DNA from: Mycetocola manganoxydans
Lineage (GTDB): Bacteria > Actinomycetota > Actinomycetes > Actinomycetales > Microbacteriaceae
Direction of reading: 5' to 3'
Length of the DNA stretch: 64,000 bases
Assembly (NCBI RefSeq): GCF_003667545.1
Contig: NZ_RCUV01000005.1
Location: 124,001-188,000, forward strand
Position 1 is the first letter of the stretch. The number at the start of each line of letters is the position of its first letter. Positions 54,159 to 64,000 of the stretch are shown piece after piece. The notes beneath the pieces are model-generated. The model worked only from the letters and a program-made list of their open reading frames with translations, did no database searches and was not told where the DNA came from. Position numbers and translations under genes: made by a program.

Positions 54159-55118
54159 GTGAACCGAATTGCACAGGAAGCCAGACGATTCTGGAACTGG
54201 CTACCGACGGATGTCGACCGACGGGTGCGAGTGGTGGCGTGGCTTAACCTCGTGGCGCAGACGGTTCTCGTCGGAACGGGTGGCGCGGTCCGGCTCACCG
54301 GTTCGGGCCTCGGCTGCCCGACCTGGCCGAAGTGCACCGCCGAGTCCTTCGTTTCGACGCCGGAGATGGGCATCCACGGCGTTATCGAGTTCGGCAACCG
54401 CACGCTGTTCTTCGTGCTGCAGATCATCGCGATCTTCGCTCTGCTGTTCGTGCTCAAGTACCGCAAGCGCCGCCGCGATCTCTTCATCCTCACCATCATC
54501 CCGGCCTGCAGTGTCCTGTTCCAGGCTGTCGTGGGCGGCATCACCGTACTCAGCGGCCTGAACCCCTACGTCGTCGGCATGCACTTCCTGCTCAGTGTCA
54601 CGCTCGTCGTGCTCGGAGCGGTTCTCGTGTTCCGGGTCTATCAGGGCAACGCTGCGCGAGTGCGCACGGCGCCGGTGTGGCTGTCTGCGACGACCCATGC
54701 TGCATCGTTCTTCGTCGCCGTGACGATCGTCGTCGGAGTTCTCACGACCGGGTCAGGGCCGCATGCCGGTGACAAGGGAGCTGCGCGCAATGGACTCGAT
54801 TCCGAGTTCCTGCAGCACGTGCACTCGTGGCCCGCCTACATCACCCTTGCACTGACCGTCGTGATCGTCGCCGCTGCCTGGCTGCTGCCGGTGCCGAGCC
54901 TGCGCTTCCCCTCGGCACTTCTTCTCGTCGTCGAAGGCGTGCAGATCGTTGTCGGTGTCGCCCAGGCCCGGATGGGTCTTCCTGAAATTCTCGTCGGGCT
55001 TCACATGGTGCTCGCCTGCATGCTCGCCGCAGCGATGACGGTGACGGTGCTGCACCTCAAGACGCCCGCGGAGCTGCCGGCGGCAACCGAACCGGCGGAG
55101 TCGCTCCGGTCCGCATAG
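54159..55118 (+). CDS. ctaA: Heme A synthase
   Basis: Oxidises heme O to heme A for the aa3 oxidase. 319 residues with about eight helices. The first half has GGAVRLTGSGLGCPTWPKC (paired Cys on the outer face) and the heme-binding E-F-G-N-R after GVIE; His residues in GMHFLL, QHVHSWPAY and LVGLHMVL are the other ligands. GTG start; AGAGGAAT lies 10 nt upstream. Partner of ctaB, which converges on it. Confidence 0.95.
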   Translation: MNRIAQEARRFWNWLPTDVDRRVRVVAWLNLVAQTVLVGTGGAVRLTGSGLGCPTWPKCTAESFVSTPEMGIHGVIEFGNRTLFFVLQIIAIFALLFVLKYRKRRRDLFILTIIPACSVLFQAVVGGITVLSGLNPYVVGMHFLLSVTLVVLGAVLVFRVYQGNAARVRTAPVWLSATTHAASFFVAVTIVVGVLTTGSGPHAGDKGAARNGLDSEFLQHVHSWPAYITLALTVVIVAAAWLLPVPSLRFPSALLLVVEGVQIVVGVAQARMGLPEILVGLHMVLACMLAAAMTVTVLHLKTPAELPAATEPAESLRSA

Positions 55119-55206
55119 GCCCCTTTCCTGTCGGTCCCTTTTCCTCGAGGTCCCGAAGGGTCACTCCGCCGATCGATCGGTCCGCAAAGCTCGCCCGTGA
55201 CGAATC

Positions 55207-55230
55207 CGAGCGACCGTTACGGACCGCTCG
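55207..55230. terminator. Weak hairpin between ctaA and ctaB
   Basis: CGAGCG/CGCTCG arms (55207-55212 and 55225-55230) with a partly paired interior. It sits between two converging genes. No U-tract, so assignment is tentative. Confidence 0.3.
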
Positions 55231-55249
55231 AACGCTCGACTTGACCCTC

Positions 55250-56170
55250 CTAGAAGGGAAGCAGCGGATCGATACCGACAGCGAGGAACAACAGGGTCAG
55301 GTAGCTGATCGACCCGTGGAAGACCCGCATCGGCGAGACGTGCTCGTGGCGGATCGCGAGGTTGTACAGGCGGTGGGTCTCATAGATGAACCAACCACCG
55401 GATGCCGCGGCGACCACCGTATAGAGGATGCCCATCGAGGCGACAGGGATGAGAAGCAGCGAACATGCGACCGTTGCCCACGCATACAGGATGACCTGCA
55501 GTCCGACCTGCGCGCGTCCACGGACCACCGAGAGCATCGGGACGCCAGCCGTGCGGTAGTCCTCGCGGTACTTCATCGACAGCGGCCAATAGTGCGGAGG
55601 CGTCCAGAGGAACACGACGGCGAAGAGGATGACCGGCGCCCAGTTGAGGGAGTTCGCGACGGCGGCCCAGCCGATGAGAACGGGGAAGCATCCGGCGATT
55701 CCGCCCCAGATGATGTTCTGCGACGTCCAGCGCTTGAGCCACAGCGTGTAGATGACGACGTAGAAGAAGATCGCGCCGACGGACAGCGCCGCGGTGAGCG
55801 GATTGGTCGTGAAGTACAGCCAGACCGTCGAGACGATGGCAAGGGTCCAGGAGAAGACGAGAGCTTCGCGCGGGCTGAGCACGCCGGTGACGAGCGGCCG
55901 TTTGCTCGTGCGCTTCATCACCTTGTCGATGTCGCGGTCGATGTAGCAGTTGAAGGCGCCGGCCGATCCCGCGCTGAGCGCCCCACCGATGACGGTAGCG
56001 AGGACCAGCCAGAGGTTCGGGATGCCGCCCTCGGCAAGGATCATGACCGGGACGGTTGTGACCAGGAGAAGTTCCATCACGCGGGGTTTCGTGAGGGAGA
56101 TGTATCCCTTGATCTTGTCGACGGCGCTCACGCGTTGTGGCGTGACGCGGTCTTCTACAGCAATGTTCAT
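55250..56170 (-). CDS. ctaB: Protoheme IX farnesyltransferase (heme O synthase)
   Basis: UbiA-family prenyltransferase that attaches farnesyl to heme B. 306 residues. First Asp motif [12 protein letters not shown] near 73-84 and the second region [12 protein letters not shown] near 198-209 bind the prenyl diphosphate; about eight helices. AAGAGGAG ribosome site and a TAGAAT hexamer about 30 nt upstream. Confidence 0.95.
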   Translation of the reverse strand: MNIAVEDRVTPQRVSAVDKIKGYISLTKPRVMELLLVTTVPVMILAEGGIPNLWLVLATVIGGALSAGSAGAFNCYIDRDIDKVMKRTSKRPLVTGVLSPREALVFSWTLAIVSTVWLYFTTNPLTAALSVGAIFFYVVIYTLWLKRWTSQNIIWGGIAGCFPVLIGWAAVANSLNWAPVILFAVVFLWTPPHYWPLSMKYREDYRTAGVPMLSVVRGRAQVGLQVILYAWATVACSLLLIPVASMGILYTVVAAASGGWFIYETHRLYNLAIRHEHVSPMRVFHGSISYLTLLFLAVGIDPLLPF

Positions 56171-56287
56171 CGCTCCTCTTACCGGTGGCTTGCTCCCCCA
56201 TTCTAGGTGAGGAGTATGAACGGTTAAGCCCGCTACCAGACTGGGCCCCGGGACGTAACCTCCCCGTCATACGCATACGGTGTTCCC

Positions 56288-56293
56288 TATACT
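56288..56293 (+). promoter_or_regulatory. -10 hexamer of the tkt operon
   Basis: TATACT, one base from TATAAT, about 155 nt upstream of the tkt GTG. It would give a long 5' leader with no recognised riboswitch. No strong -35. Confidence 0.45.
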
Positions 56294-56449
56294 GAAGGGG
56301 CTCGCCAAACCGTTTGTGGTGCTCTCCCAGTCGTCGTTCTCGTCGTCGGAGGTGTGTCCGGCGGAGCCAATGAAGCCAAACGTGCGTGTTTCACGCTCAG
56401 TTAGCGGGCCAGAGATGGCCCGACGACGTCGATCAGAAGGGTCACTACT

Positions 56450-58540
56450 GTGGCAGCTTTGCAATGGGATTCCATTGACAACACGGCGGTTGATACCGCC
56501 CGTCTCCTCGCAGCGGATGCGGTCGAGAAGGTTGGGAACGGTCACCCGGGTACGGCGATGAGCCTCGCCCCGGCCGCTTACCTGCTCTTCCAGAAAGTCA
56601 TGCGCCGTGACCCGAGCGATCAGCACTGGCTGGGACGCGACCGGTTCGTCCTGTCCGTCGGCCACAGCTCGCTGACGCAGTACGTCCAGTTGTACCTCGG
56701 TGGCTACGGGCTCGAGCTTGAAGACCTTAAGGCGCTTCGCACCTGGGGCTCCCTCACTCCGGGTCACCCGGAGTACGGCCACACCGATGGCGTCGAGATC
56801 ACGACAGGCCCGCTCGGCCAGGGCCTCGCCTCCGCCGTCGGCTTCGCATACGCTGCCCGCTACGAGCGCGGCTTGTTCGACCCGGACACCGCCAAGGGCG
56901 AGAGCCCGTTCGACCACTTCGTCTACGTGATCGCCGGCGATGGCGACCTCCAGGAAGGCGTCACAAGCGAGGCATCATCGCTCGCCGGGCACCAGCGCCT
57001 CGGCAACCTCATCGCCATCTACGACAGCAACCAGATCTCGATCGAGGACGACACCAACATCGCCTTCACCGAGGATGTCGCGGCCCGCTACGAGTCATAC
57101 CACTGGCACGTTCAGACGGTCGACTGGAAGAAGACCGGCGAGTACGTCGAGGACATCCAGGCCCTCAATGACGCCATCGAAGCGGCGAAGGCCGAGACCG
57201 ACCGCCCGTCGCTCATCGTCCTCAAGACGATCATCGGCTGGCCCAGCCCGAAGAAGCAGAACACCGGCAAGATCCACGGTTCCGCTCTTGGTGCTGACGA
57301 ACTGGCCGGAGTCAAGGAAGTCCTCGGCTTCCACCCCGCCGAAAGCTTCGTCGTCTCCGACGAGGTCCTCGCCCACACCCGCAAGGCCGTCGAGCGTGGC
57401 GCTGAGCAGCGAGCCGAATGGCAGAAGAGCTTCGACGCCTGGAAGGCAGCGAACCCTGAGAAGGGTGAACTGCTCGACCGCCTGCTGACCGGAGCGCTTC
57501 CCGAGGGCGTCGAAGAGGCCCTTCCTGTCTTCGAGCCCGGTAAGGATGTGTCGACGCGCGCGGCATCCGGAAAGGTGCTCAACGCACTCGGACCGGTCAT
57601 CCCCGAACTGTGGGGCGGCTCCGCCGACCTCGCCGAGTCGAACAACACCACCATCGAAGGCGCAGCCTCGTTCGTGCCGAGCGACCACTCGACCAGGGAG
57701 TGGACCGGCAACGAGTACGGCCGTGTCCTGCACTTCGGAATCCGTGAGCACGCCATGGGAGCAATCCTCAACGGCATCGCCCTGCACGGCCCGACCCGCG
57801 CATACGGTGGAACCTTCCTCATCTTCAGCGACTACATGCGCCCCGCCGTGCGTCTCGCCGCCCTGATGAACGTGCCGTCGATCTTCGTCTGGACCCACGA
57901 CTCCGTCGCCCTCGGCGAAGACGGCCCGACCCACCAGCCGATCGAACAGCTCGCAACCCTGCGTGCCATCCCGAACCTCGCTGTCGTCCGCCCCGGCGAC
58001 GCCAACGAGGTCGGTTACGCCTGGCAAGAGATCCTCGCCCGCCGTGGCGGACCAGCCGGTATCGCGCTCACGCGTCAGAACATCCCGGTGTTCGAACGCG
58101 GCACAGGTGAAGCATCCGGCGACACCTTCGCCGCAGCGTCCAACGTGTCCAAGGGTGCGTACATCCTCGCCGAGGCATCCAACGGCACCCCCGACGTGAT
58201 CCTCATCGCCACCGGCTCCGAGGTCCAGCTCGCTGTCGACGCCCGAGAAGCCCTCAAGGCTGATGGCGTCGAGGCCCGCGTTGTCTCCGTTCCCTGCCTC
58301 GAATGGTTCGAGGAGCAGGACGACGCGTACCGCGAGAAGGTCCTCCCGAAGGCGATCACCGCGCGGGTCTCCGTCGAGGCGGGCATCGACCTGACCTGGA
58401 AGAGCATCGTCGGCGACGCCGGCCGCTCCGTCTCGATCGAGCACTTCGGTGCTTCCGCTGACTACAAGACCCTGTTCCGCGAGTTCGGCATCACCACTGA
58501 AGCCGTTGTCGCCGCCGCAAAAGAAACGCTCGGCAAGTAG
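56450..58540 (+). CDS. tkt: Transketolase
   Basis: Thiamine diphosphate enzyme of the non-oxidative pentose phosphate pathway. 696 residues. [15 protein letters not shown] near 26-40, the ThDP motif from GDGDLQEG near 163 to IYDSN near 190, and [11 protein letters not shown] near 430 are visible. GTG start with AGAAGGG 8 nt upstream. First gene of a co-directional pentose phosphate operon. Confidence 0.97.
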   Translation: MAALQWDSIDNTAVDTARLLAADAVEKVGNGHPGTAMSLAPAAYLLFQKVMRRDPSDQHWLGRDRFVLSVGHSSLTQYVQLYLGGYGLELEDLKALRTWGSLTPGHPEYGHTDGVEITTGPLGQGLASAVGFAYAARYERGLFDPDTAKGESPFDHFVYVIAGDGDLQEGVTSEASSLAGHQRLGNLIAIYDSNQISIEDDTNIAFTEDVAARYESYHWHVQTVDWKKTGEYVEDIQALNDAIEAAKAETDRPSLIVLKTIIGWPSPKKQNTGKIHGSALGADELAGVKEVLGFHPAESFVVSDEVLAHTRKAVERGAEQRAEWQKSFDAWKAANPEKGELLDRLLTGALPEGVEEALPVFEPGKDVSTRAASGKVLNALGPVIPELWGGSADLAESNNTTIEGAASFVPSDHSTREWTGNEYGRVLHFGIREHAMGAILNGIALHGPTRAYGGTFLIFSDYMRPAVRLAALMNVPSIFVWTHDSVALGEDGPTHQPIEQLATLRAIPNLAVVRPGDANEVGYAWQEILARRGGPAGIALTRQNIPVFERGTGEASGDTFAAASNVSKGAYILAEASNGTPDVILIATGSEVQLAVDAREALKADGVEARVVSVPCLEWFEEQDDAYREKVLPKAITARVSVEAGIDLTWKSIVGDAGRSVSIEHFGASADYKTLFREFGITTEAVVAAAKETLGK

Positions 58541-58562
58541 CCCGGGCACGAGGAGAAGAATC

Positions 58563-59675
58563 ATGACTGAATCAACCCCCACCGCCCAGCTTTCCGCCGC
58601 AGGCGTCAGCATCTGGCTCGACGACCTTTCCCGCGGACGGATGGACTCGGGCAGCCTCCAGCAGCTCATCGACACGAGGAACGTCGTCGGTGTCACCACG
58701 AACCCGACGATCTTCGCGAGTGCGCTCAGCAACGGTGAGAGCTACGCCGAGCAGGTGTCCGAGCTGGCTGCAGCAGGCAAGGATGTCACTGAGGCGGTCT
58801 TCGAGATTACCACCGCTGACGTCGCACGCGCCTCGGATCTGTTCCGTCCGATCTACGACGCATCGAACGGCTTCGACGGCCGGGTCTCGATCGAGGTCGA
58901 GCCGCGCCTGGCACACGACGCAGCGGGCACCATCACCGAGGCGAAGGCACTGTGGGCCAAGGTCGACAAGCCGAACGCGATGATCAAGATCCCCGCGACC
59001 GTCGAGGGCCTCGAAGCAATCACCGCCGCGATCGGCGCCGGCATCAGCGTCAACGTCACACTGATCTTCAGCCTCCAGCGCTACCGCGAGGTCATGAACG
59101 CGTACCTCACCGGCCTCGAGCAGGCCAAGGCCGCCGGCATCGACCTGTCGACGATCCACTCGGTCGCGTCCTTCTTCGTGTCGCGCGTCGACACGGAGAT
59201 CGACAAGCGCCTCGTCGACATCGGAACCGACGAAGCTCTTGCTCTCAAGAGCAAGGCAGGCGTCGCCAACGCACAGCTCGCGTACGAAGCCTTCGAGCAG
59301 ACCTTCGCGTCCGAGCGGGCTGCAAGCCTCCTCGCCGCGGGCGCGAACAAGCAGCGACCGCTGTGGGCCTCGACCGGTGTCAAGGACCCGAGCCTTCCTG
59401 ACACCCTCTACGTGACGCAGCTCGTCGCGCAGGGCGTCGTCAACACGATGCCGGAGAAGACGCTCGAGGCGACGTTCGACCACGGCAAGATCGAGGGCGA
59501 CAGCATCACCGGTTCATACGATGAGGCCAACCAGGTTCTCGACGCGATCGCCGGCCTCGGTATCTCGTACGACGAGGTCACGGCGCTCCTCGAGAAGGAA
59601 GGCGTCGAGAAGTTCATCGTCTCCTGGAACGAACTGCTCGACACGGTCACCGCTGCTCTGGCGGCCGCAAAATGA
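58563..59675 (+). CDS. tal: Transaldolase
   Basis: Schiff-base aldolase transferring dihydroxyacetone units. 370 residues, the long actinobacterial type. [11 protein letters not shown] near 42-52, catalytic Lys in NAMIKIPAT near 140, [13 protein letters not shown] near 163 and [12 protein letters not shown] near 263 are visible. ATG 58563 has GAGGAG 9 nt upstream. Stop overlaps the pgi ATG. Confidence 0.96.
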   Translation: MTESTPTAQLSAAGVSIWLDDLSRGRMDSGSLQQLIDTRNVVGVTTNPTIFASALSNGESYAEQVSELAAAGKDVTEAVFEITTADVARASDLFRPIYDASNGFDGRVSIEVEPRLAHDAAGTITEAKALWAKVDKPNAMIKIPATVEGLEAITAAIGAGISVNVTLIFSLQRYREVMNAYLTGLEQAKAAGIDLSTIHSVASFFVSRVDTEIDKRLVDIGTDEALALKSKAGVANAQLAYEAFEQTFASERAASLLAAGANKQRPLWASTGVKDPSLPDTLYVTQLVAQGVVNTMPEKTLEATFDHGKIEGDSITGSYDEANQVLDAIAGLGISYDEVTALLEKEGVEKFIVSWNELLDTVTAALAAAK

Positions 59676-61282
59676 GCTTCAGGATCCACGTCAGCGGCGC
59701 AGCCAAGGACGCCGTTGACGCGGTCGTCCCGACGCTCGTCGGCGACATGGTCGCGTCGGGCATCACAGGGCTGAACTCAGCCCTGTGGGGCCCGTCGGCC
59801 GAAGAGGAAGCGTCAAAGCGCCTGGGCTGGACCGAGGCGACAACGGTCTCCCGGCCGCTCGTGCCGCAGATCGAGGCGCTCCGCGCTGAGCTCGCCGATG
59901 CCGGGGTGGAGCACATCGTCCTCGCCGGCATGGGCGGTTCCTCGCTCGCACCAGAGGTCATCACCCGCACCCTCGGAGGCAACCTCACCGTCCTCGATTC
60001 CACCGCTCCGGGACAGGTTCTTGCCGCACTCGCCGACCGCCTGGAGGCATCGGCCCTCGTCGTGTCCTCCAAGTCCGGCTCCACGGTCGAGACCGACAGC
60101 CAGCGTCGCGCGTATGAGAAGGCCTTCACGGACGTCGGCATCGACCCGCGCGGACGCATCATCGTCGTGACCGACCCCGGGTCGCCGCTCGACGCATCCG
60201 CCCGCGAAGCCGGCTACCGGGTCTTCAACGCCGACCCGAACGTCGGGGGCCGGTACTCTGCCCTCACCGCATTCGGGCTCGTGCCATCCGGTCTTGCCGG
60301 TGTCGATGTCGGAGCCCTGCTCGACGAGGCCGACTCGGTCGCCGTCGAACTGTCGATCGACGACAAGCACAATCCGGGTCTCATCCTCGGCGCAGCCATC
60401 GCAGGAACGTCGCCGCTTCGGGACAAACTGGTGATCGTTGCCGATGGAACCCACATCGTCGGATTCCCCGACTGGGCAGAGCAACTGATCGCCGAATCAA
60501 CAGGCAAGCAGGGAACAGGACTGCTCCCCGTCGTCGTCGATGCGCTCGCACCCGAGCTCTCCGGTGATTACCCGGACGTGCAGCTCGTGCGCCTTGTCGA
60601 TGACGCCGACCAGCTGCACCTGTTCCCCCGCGACCGGCACGAAGGCGAGATCCTCGTCTCGGGAACGCTCGGCGCGCAGATGATGGTCTGGGAGTACGCG
60701 ACCGTTGTCGCCGGACGCATTCTCGGCATCAACCCGTTCGACCAGCCAGACGTCGAATCCGCCAAGATCGCAACGCGCGGGCTCCTCGATGCTCGCCCGG
60801 AGCAGACCGCTCCCCTCTTTGCCGAGAACGGCATCGAGGTCCGCGGAGACCGATCGGTACTGGCAGGCACGTCGACGGTGAAGCAGGCCATCGACACCCT
60901 CATCGCCCAGTTGCCCGACAACGGCTACCTGGCGGTTCAGGCGTACGTCGATCGCGTCTCGCTCCCCCAGCTGGAGGGCATCCGCGCGATGCTCGCCGGC
61001 ATCACCGATCGTCCCGTGACGTTCGGATGGGGCCCGCGATTCCTCCACTCGACGGGACAGTTCCACAAGGGCGGCCCCGCCGTCGGCGTTTTCCTCCAGA
61101 TCACGCAGGAACAGCCGACGGACCTCGAGGTTCCCGGCCGTCCGTTCACGTTCGGTCAGCTGATCCAGGCGCAGGCCCAGGGCGATGCCAGTGTGCTCGC
61201 CGATGCGGGACGTCCCGTGGTCACGCTCAACCTGACGGACCCGGAAAACAACATTGTGTCCCTTTTTGAGGCCATCAACTAG
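59672..61282 (+). CDS. pgi: Glucose-6-phosphate isomerase
   Basis: 536 residues with two SIS-type sugar-phosphate domains: [13 protein letters not shown] near 88-100, [10 protein letters not shown] near 131-140, [15 protein letters not shown] near 190-204. It is closer to the bifunctional transaldolase/isomerase form of the enzyme than to the E. coli type, and this is usual in tal-pgi-zwf operons of Actinobacteria. ATG overlaps tal. Confidence 0.93.
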   Translation: MSFRIHVSGAAKDAVDAVVPTLVGDMVASGITGLNSALWGPSAEEEASKRLGWTEATTVSRPLVPQIEALRAELADAGVEHIVLAGMGGSSLAPEVITRTLGGNLTVLDSTAPGQVLAALADRLEASALVVSSKSGSTVETDSQRRAYEKAFTDVGIDPRGRIIVVTDPGSPLDASAREAGYRVFNADPNVGGRYSALTAFGLVPSGLAGVDVGALLDEADSVAVELSIDDKHNPGLILGAAIAGTSPLRDKLVIVADGTHIVGFPDWAEQLIAESTGKQGTGLLPVVVDALAPELSGDYPDVQLVRLVDDADQLHLFPRDRHEGEILVSGTLGAQMMVWEYATVVAGRILGINPFDQPDVESAKIATRGLLDARPEQTAPLFAENGIEVRGDRSVLAGTSTVKQAIDTLIAQLPDNGYLAVQAYVDRVSLPQLEGIRAMLAGITDRPVTFGWGPRFLHSTGQFHKGGPAVGVFLQITQEQPTDLEVPGRPFTFGQLIQAQAQGDASVLADAGRPVVTLNLTDPENNIVSLFEAIN

Positions 61283-61314
61283 CTCTCGCTGGCTGGCCGT
61301 AACCGAGGAGTTGT

Positions 61315-62859
61315 ATGTCCCCCGCGGATATCACCCCCGAGTCCAATCCCCTGCGCTTGGACTCTGACCGCCGACTGAACCGCATCGCCGGTCCGAGCGG
61401 TCTCATCATTTTCGGAGTGACGGGCGACCTGTCGCGCAAGAAATTGATGCCCGCCGTGTACGACCTCGCGAACCGGGGTCTTCTTCCTCCCGGGTTCTCC
61501 CTCGTCGGGTTCGCCCGCAGGGATTGGGAGGACCAGGACTTCATGGAGGTCGTACACGAGGCGGTGAAGTCTTACGCCCGCACCGAATACCGTGAGGATG
61601 TCTGGAACCAGCTGGCCCAGGGCATCCGTTTCGTGTCCGGTGAATTCGGCGACGATGCGGCCTTCGAGAACCTCAAGGAGACCGTCGACAAGCTCGACGC
61701 GGAACGCGGAACGATGGGGAACCACGCGTTCTACCTGTCGATCCCGCCGAAGGCGTTCCCCGAGGTGACCGAGCAGCTGCGCCGGTCAGGTCTCGCGGAT
61801 GCGAGCGAAGGCCAGTGGCGTCGCGTTGTCATCGAGAAGCCGTTCGGATCCGACCTCAAGACGGCTCGTGAACTCAACACCGTCGTCGAATCGGTGTTCC
61901 CTCCGGACTCGGTGTTCAGGATCGATCACTACCTCGGCAAAGAGACGGTTCAGAACATCCTGGCGTTGCGCTTCGCCAACCAGATGTTCGAGCCCATCTG
62001 GAACTCGCACTACGTCGACCACGTGCAAATCAGCATGGCGGAAGACATCGGAGTCGGTGGGCGAGCCGGGTACTACGACGGTATCGGTGCGGCCCGCGAC
62101 GTCATCCAGAACCACATCCTGCAGCTCCTCGCCCTGACCGCGATGGAGGAACCCCTCTCGTTCGACGCGAAGGACCTGCGGGCAGAGAAAGAGAAGGTGC
62201 TCGCTGCTGTGACCCTTCCCGAGGACCTGGGAACCGCGACCGCCCGCGGACAGTACGCGGGCGGCTGGCAGGGTGGAGAGAAGGTGCCCGGCTTCCTCGA
62301 TGAAGACGGCATGTCACCCGACTCGACGACCGAGACCTACGCGGCGATGCGGCTCGACATCAAAACACGGCGCTGGGACGGCGTGCCGTTCTACCTGAGG
62401 GCAGGAAAACGCCTCGGCCGCAGGGTCACCGAAATCGCCGTCGTGTTCAAGCGCGCGCCGCAGTTCCTTTTCGCGGAGAGCCAAACCTCGGAGCTCGGGC
62501 AGAACGCGCTCGTCATCCGGGTGCAGCCGGACGAAGGAGTGACGATCCGGTTCGGATCGAAGGTTCCGGGAGCCGGCACCCAGGTCCGTGACGTCACGAT
62601 GGACTTCGGCTACGGTCACGCGTTCACCGAAGCGAGCCCGGAAGCCTACGAGCGTCTCATTCTCGACGTGCTGCTCGGGGACCCGCCCCTCTTCCCCCGC
62701 CACGCGGAGGTCGAATTGTCGTGGAAGATCCTCGATCCGATCGAAGAATACTGGGCCGCTCAAGGCGGTCCTCTCGAACAGTACCGCCCGGGCTCGTGGG
62801 GCCCCGATTCCGCCGACGCGCTCCTTGCGCGTGACGGACGCACCTGGAGGCGACCATGA
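61315..62859 (+). CDS. zwf: Glucose-6-phosphate 1-dehydrogenase
   Basis: First oxidative pentose phosphate step, making NADPH. 514 residues. NADP motif GVTGDLSRKKL near 35-45, EKPFGSDL near 178, and the active-site R-I-D-H-Y-L-G-K-E near 202-210. GAGGAG ribosome site 5 nt before the ATG. Stop overlaps the opcA ATG. Confidence 0.97.
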   Translation: MSPADITPESNPLRLDSDRRLNRIAGPSGLIIFGVTGDLSRKKLMPAVYDLANRGLLPPGFSLVGFARRDWEDQDFMEVVHEAVKSYARTEYREDVWNQLAQGIRFVSGEFGDDAAFENLKETVDKLDAERGTMGNHAFYLSIPPKAFPEVTEQLRRSGLADASEGQWRRVVIEKPFGSDLKTARELNTVVESVFPPDSVFRIDHYLGKETVQNILALRFANQMFEPIWNSHYVDHVQISMAEDIGVGGRAGYYDGIGAARDVIQNHILQLLALTAMEEPLSFDAKDLRAEKEKVLAAVTLPEDLGTATARGQYAGGWQGGEKVPGFLDEDGMSPDSTTETYAAMRLDIKTRRWDGVPFYLRAGKRLGRRVTEIAVVFKRAPQFLFAESQTSELGQNALVIRVQPDEGVTIRFGSKVPGAGTQVRDVTMDFGYGHAFTEASPEAYERLILDVLLGDPPLFPRHAEVELSWKILDPIEEYWAAQGGPLEQYRPGSWGPDSADALLARDGRTWRRP

Positions 62860-63818
62860 TTGTCGATCTGCCCGACACCACCGTCAGCAAGCTGTCCAAG
62901 CGACTGGTCACCCTGCGCGAAGACGGCGGCGCCGTTGCCCTCGGGCGCGTGCTCACTCTCGTCATCGTCTCCCAGCTCGGCGAGGAGGAGGAAGCGATCG
63001 AAGCGGCGAATGACGCGTCACGCGAGCATCCGATGCGCGTCCTCGTTCTCTCCCGAATCCCGGACGGAGCCGGAGTTGCTCCCCGGATCGACGCGCAGAT
63101 CCGCGTCGGAGGGGATGCAGGAGCGAGCGAGGTCATCATCCTCCGGGCTTACGGTGAAGCCGCGGGCAACGAGGAAAGCCTCGTCAACGGGCTGCTTCTT
63201 CCCGATGCCCCCGTCGTGGCCTGGTGGCCCGTCGAGGCTCCTGCTGACGTCGCGAATACGGCCATCGGTCACATCGCGCAACGCAGAATCACGGATGCCT
63301 CCGAGCACGATGATCCGCACGCGGCGCTTCTCGAGCTCTCCCGGTCGCACTCCCCCGGTGACACCGACTTCGCCTGGACACGACTGACGCTGTGGCGGGC
63401 CCAGCTTGCCGCAGTACTGGACCAGCCGCCGTATGAGCAGGTGACGGCCGTGACCGTGGCCGGCGCCGCTGATTCAGCGTCGACCGTGCTGCTGGCAGCG
63501 TGGCTGCAGATGCAGCTCCAGGTGCCCGTCACCCAGGAACTCACCGAGCGCGGCTCGGGCGACACTGGCATCCACGGCGTGCGGTTGACGCGTGCCAGTG
63601 GCGACATCGTGCTCGAGCGCCCGTTCGACGCCATCGCCAAGCTGACGCAGCCGAACCAGCCGACACACGAACTGACGCTTCCCCGCAGGAGCCTTCGCGA
63701 CTGTCTCGCTGAGGAGCTGCGCAGGCTCGACCCGGATCCGTTGTACGGTGAAGTGATCACCAAGGGTGTGCGTCAGCTCGAAGTCGAGCTCGCCACCGGG
63801 GAAGGTAAAACTCGATGA
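62856..63818 (+). CDS. opcA: Glucose-6-phosphate dehydrogenase assembly/redox effector protein OpcA
   Basis: 320 residues, no known catalytic motifs. LTLVIVSQLGEEEEAIEAA near 28, AYGEAAGNEESLVNGLLLPDAPVVAWWP (key part LLLPDAPVVAWWP near 112-124) and SRSHSPGDTDFAWTRLTLWR are the OpcA pattern. OpcA stimulates G6PDH in Actinobacteria and cyanobacteria. Overlaps zwf and pgl by 4 nt each. Confidence 0.95.
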   Translation: MIVDLPDTTVSKLSKRLVTLREDGGAVALGRVLTLVIVSQLGEEEEAIEAANDASREHPMRVLVLSRIPDGAGVAPRIDAQIRVGGDAGASEVIILRAYGEAAGNEESLVNGLLLPDAPVVAWWPVEAPADVANTAIGHIAQRRITDASEHDDPHAALLELSRSHSPGDTDFAWTRLTLWRAQLAAVLDQPPYEQVTAVTVAGAADSASTVLLAAWLQMQLQVPVTQELTERGSGDTGIHGVRLTRASGDIVLERPFDAIAKLTQPNQPTHELTLPRRSLRDCLAEELRRLDPDPLYGEVITKGVRQLEVELATGEGKTR

Positions 63819-64000
63819 CCAACGAACGCCGTGTTCTCGTCCACGCCGACAGCGATGCCCTGGCAGCTTCGATGACCGCCAGGTTCCTGACCAAGAGTGT
63901 CGACCTGCTCGACGAGAACGACCGTATCAACGTCGTCCTCGAGGGCGGCCGCGTCGCGCTCAAGGTCCTCGCCGCAATCAACGCCTCCCCCGCGCGCGAC
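63815..64000 (+). CDS. pgl: 6-phosphogluconolactonase, 3'-truncated by the window edge
   Basis: Only the first 62 codons are seen. ERRVLVHADSDALAASMTARFL and VVLEGGRVALKVLAAI match the N-terminus of the NagB/DevB-type lactonase (GG of the sugar-phosphate loop). Order tkt-tal-pgi-zwf-opcA-pgl supports the call. ATG overlaps the opcA stop (ATGA). Confidence 0.88.
   Translation, partial: MTNERRVLVHADSDALAASMTARFLTKSVDLLDENDRINVVLEGGRVALKVLAAINASPARD

Overview
The window is a stretch of high-GC (roughly 65% by eye) actinobacterial chromosome, most likely from a Microbacteriaceae-type member of the Micrococcales. The evidence is marker genes in actinobacterial order: an aa3/bc1 respiratory block with a multi-helix Rieske protein and a diheme QcrC, RbpA, the mycothiol ligase MshC, PafBC-TatAC-HelY, a GlgM-type glycogen synthase, OpcA, a DUF3099 protein and a zinc-free type B L31. 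Almost everything is vertically inherited housekeeping. I see no prophage, insertion sequence, CRISPR array or defence island.

Layout. 1-6.9 kb: cytochrome oxidase subunits I and IV (+) facing the ctaE-qcrC-qcrA-qcrB-rRNA methyltransferase operon (-). 7.0-10.9 kb: trpD, the PTS-dependent dihydroxyacetone kinase dhaKLM and a small Cys-rich protein. 10.9-11.5 kb: a gene-free interval holding hairpins, four tandem copies of the 8-bp palindrome GAGCGCTC, a very good candidate chromosomal dif site (11133-11160) and a second XerD-arm-like sequence 301 bp further on. 11.5-15.1 kb: an atypical SDR, NfeD plus SPFH membrane proteins, GDPD and rbpA. 15.1-25.1 kb (all -): HAD, trmI, FKBP lipoprotein, pafB, pafC, tatA, tatC, helY, lnt. 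This is the usual proteasome neighbourhood with the Pup-proteasome genes missing. 25.1-37.2 kb: PAC2, mshC, uppP, an M20 peptidase, tRNA-Leu(GAG), a helicase, an SGNH hydrolase, a D,D-carboxypeptidase, a SpoU methylase, a sirtuin, a short glycosyltransferase-like protein and an alpha/beta hydrolase.

37.3-44.7 kb: trehalose synthase, a DnaQ-like exonuclease, two tandem copies of an unusual intergenic double-hairpin repeat (39888-40280), rpmE2, an ABC ATPase, divergent glgA/glgC, and serB. 44.7-49.8 kb: a FabG-like reductase, DUF3099, a small Cys protein, SURF1, an ABC-F ATPase and a MalY-type C-S lyase. 49.8-53.9 kb: the SUF Fe-S operon sufB-sufD-Rieske ferredoxin-sufC-sufT. 54.2-56.2 kb: heme A and heme O synthases (ctaA, ctaB). 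56.4-64 kb: a pentose-phosphate operon tkt-tal-pgi-zwf-opcA-pgl, cut by the window edge.

Functional themes: aa3/bc1 respiration with heme A supply (ctaA, ctaB, SURF1) and Fe-S supply (SUF) in the same segment; storage carbon (treS, glgC, glgA); NADPH production (zwf, opcA, pgl) beside mycothiol synthesis. Many genes start 6-7 nt after a TAnnnT -10 hexamer, which suggests leaderless transcripts are common. Best targets for follow-up: the dif neighbourhood, the double-hairpin repeats, the proteasome-less PafBC locus, and a strongly over-represented CGGATGC word.
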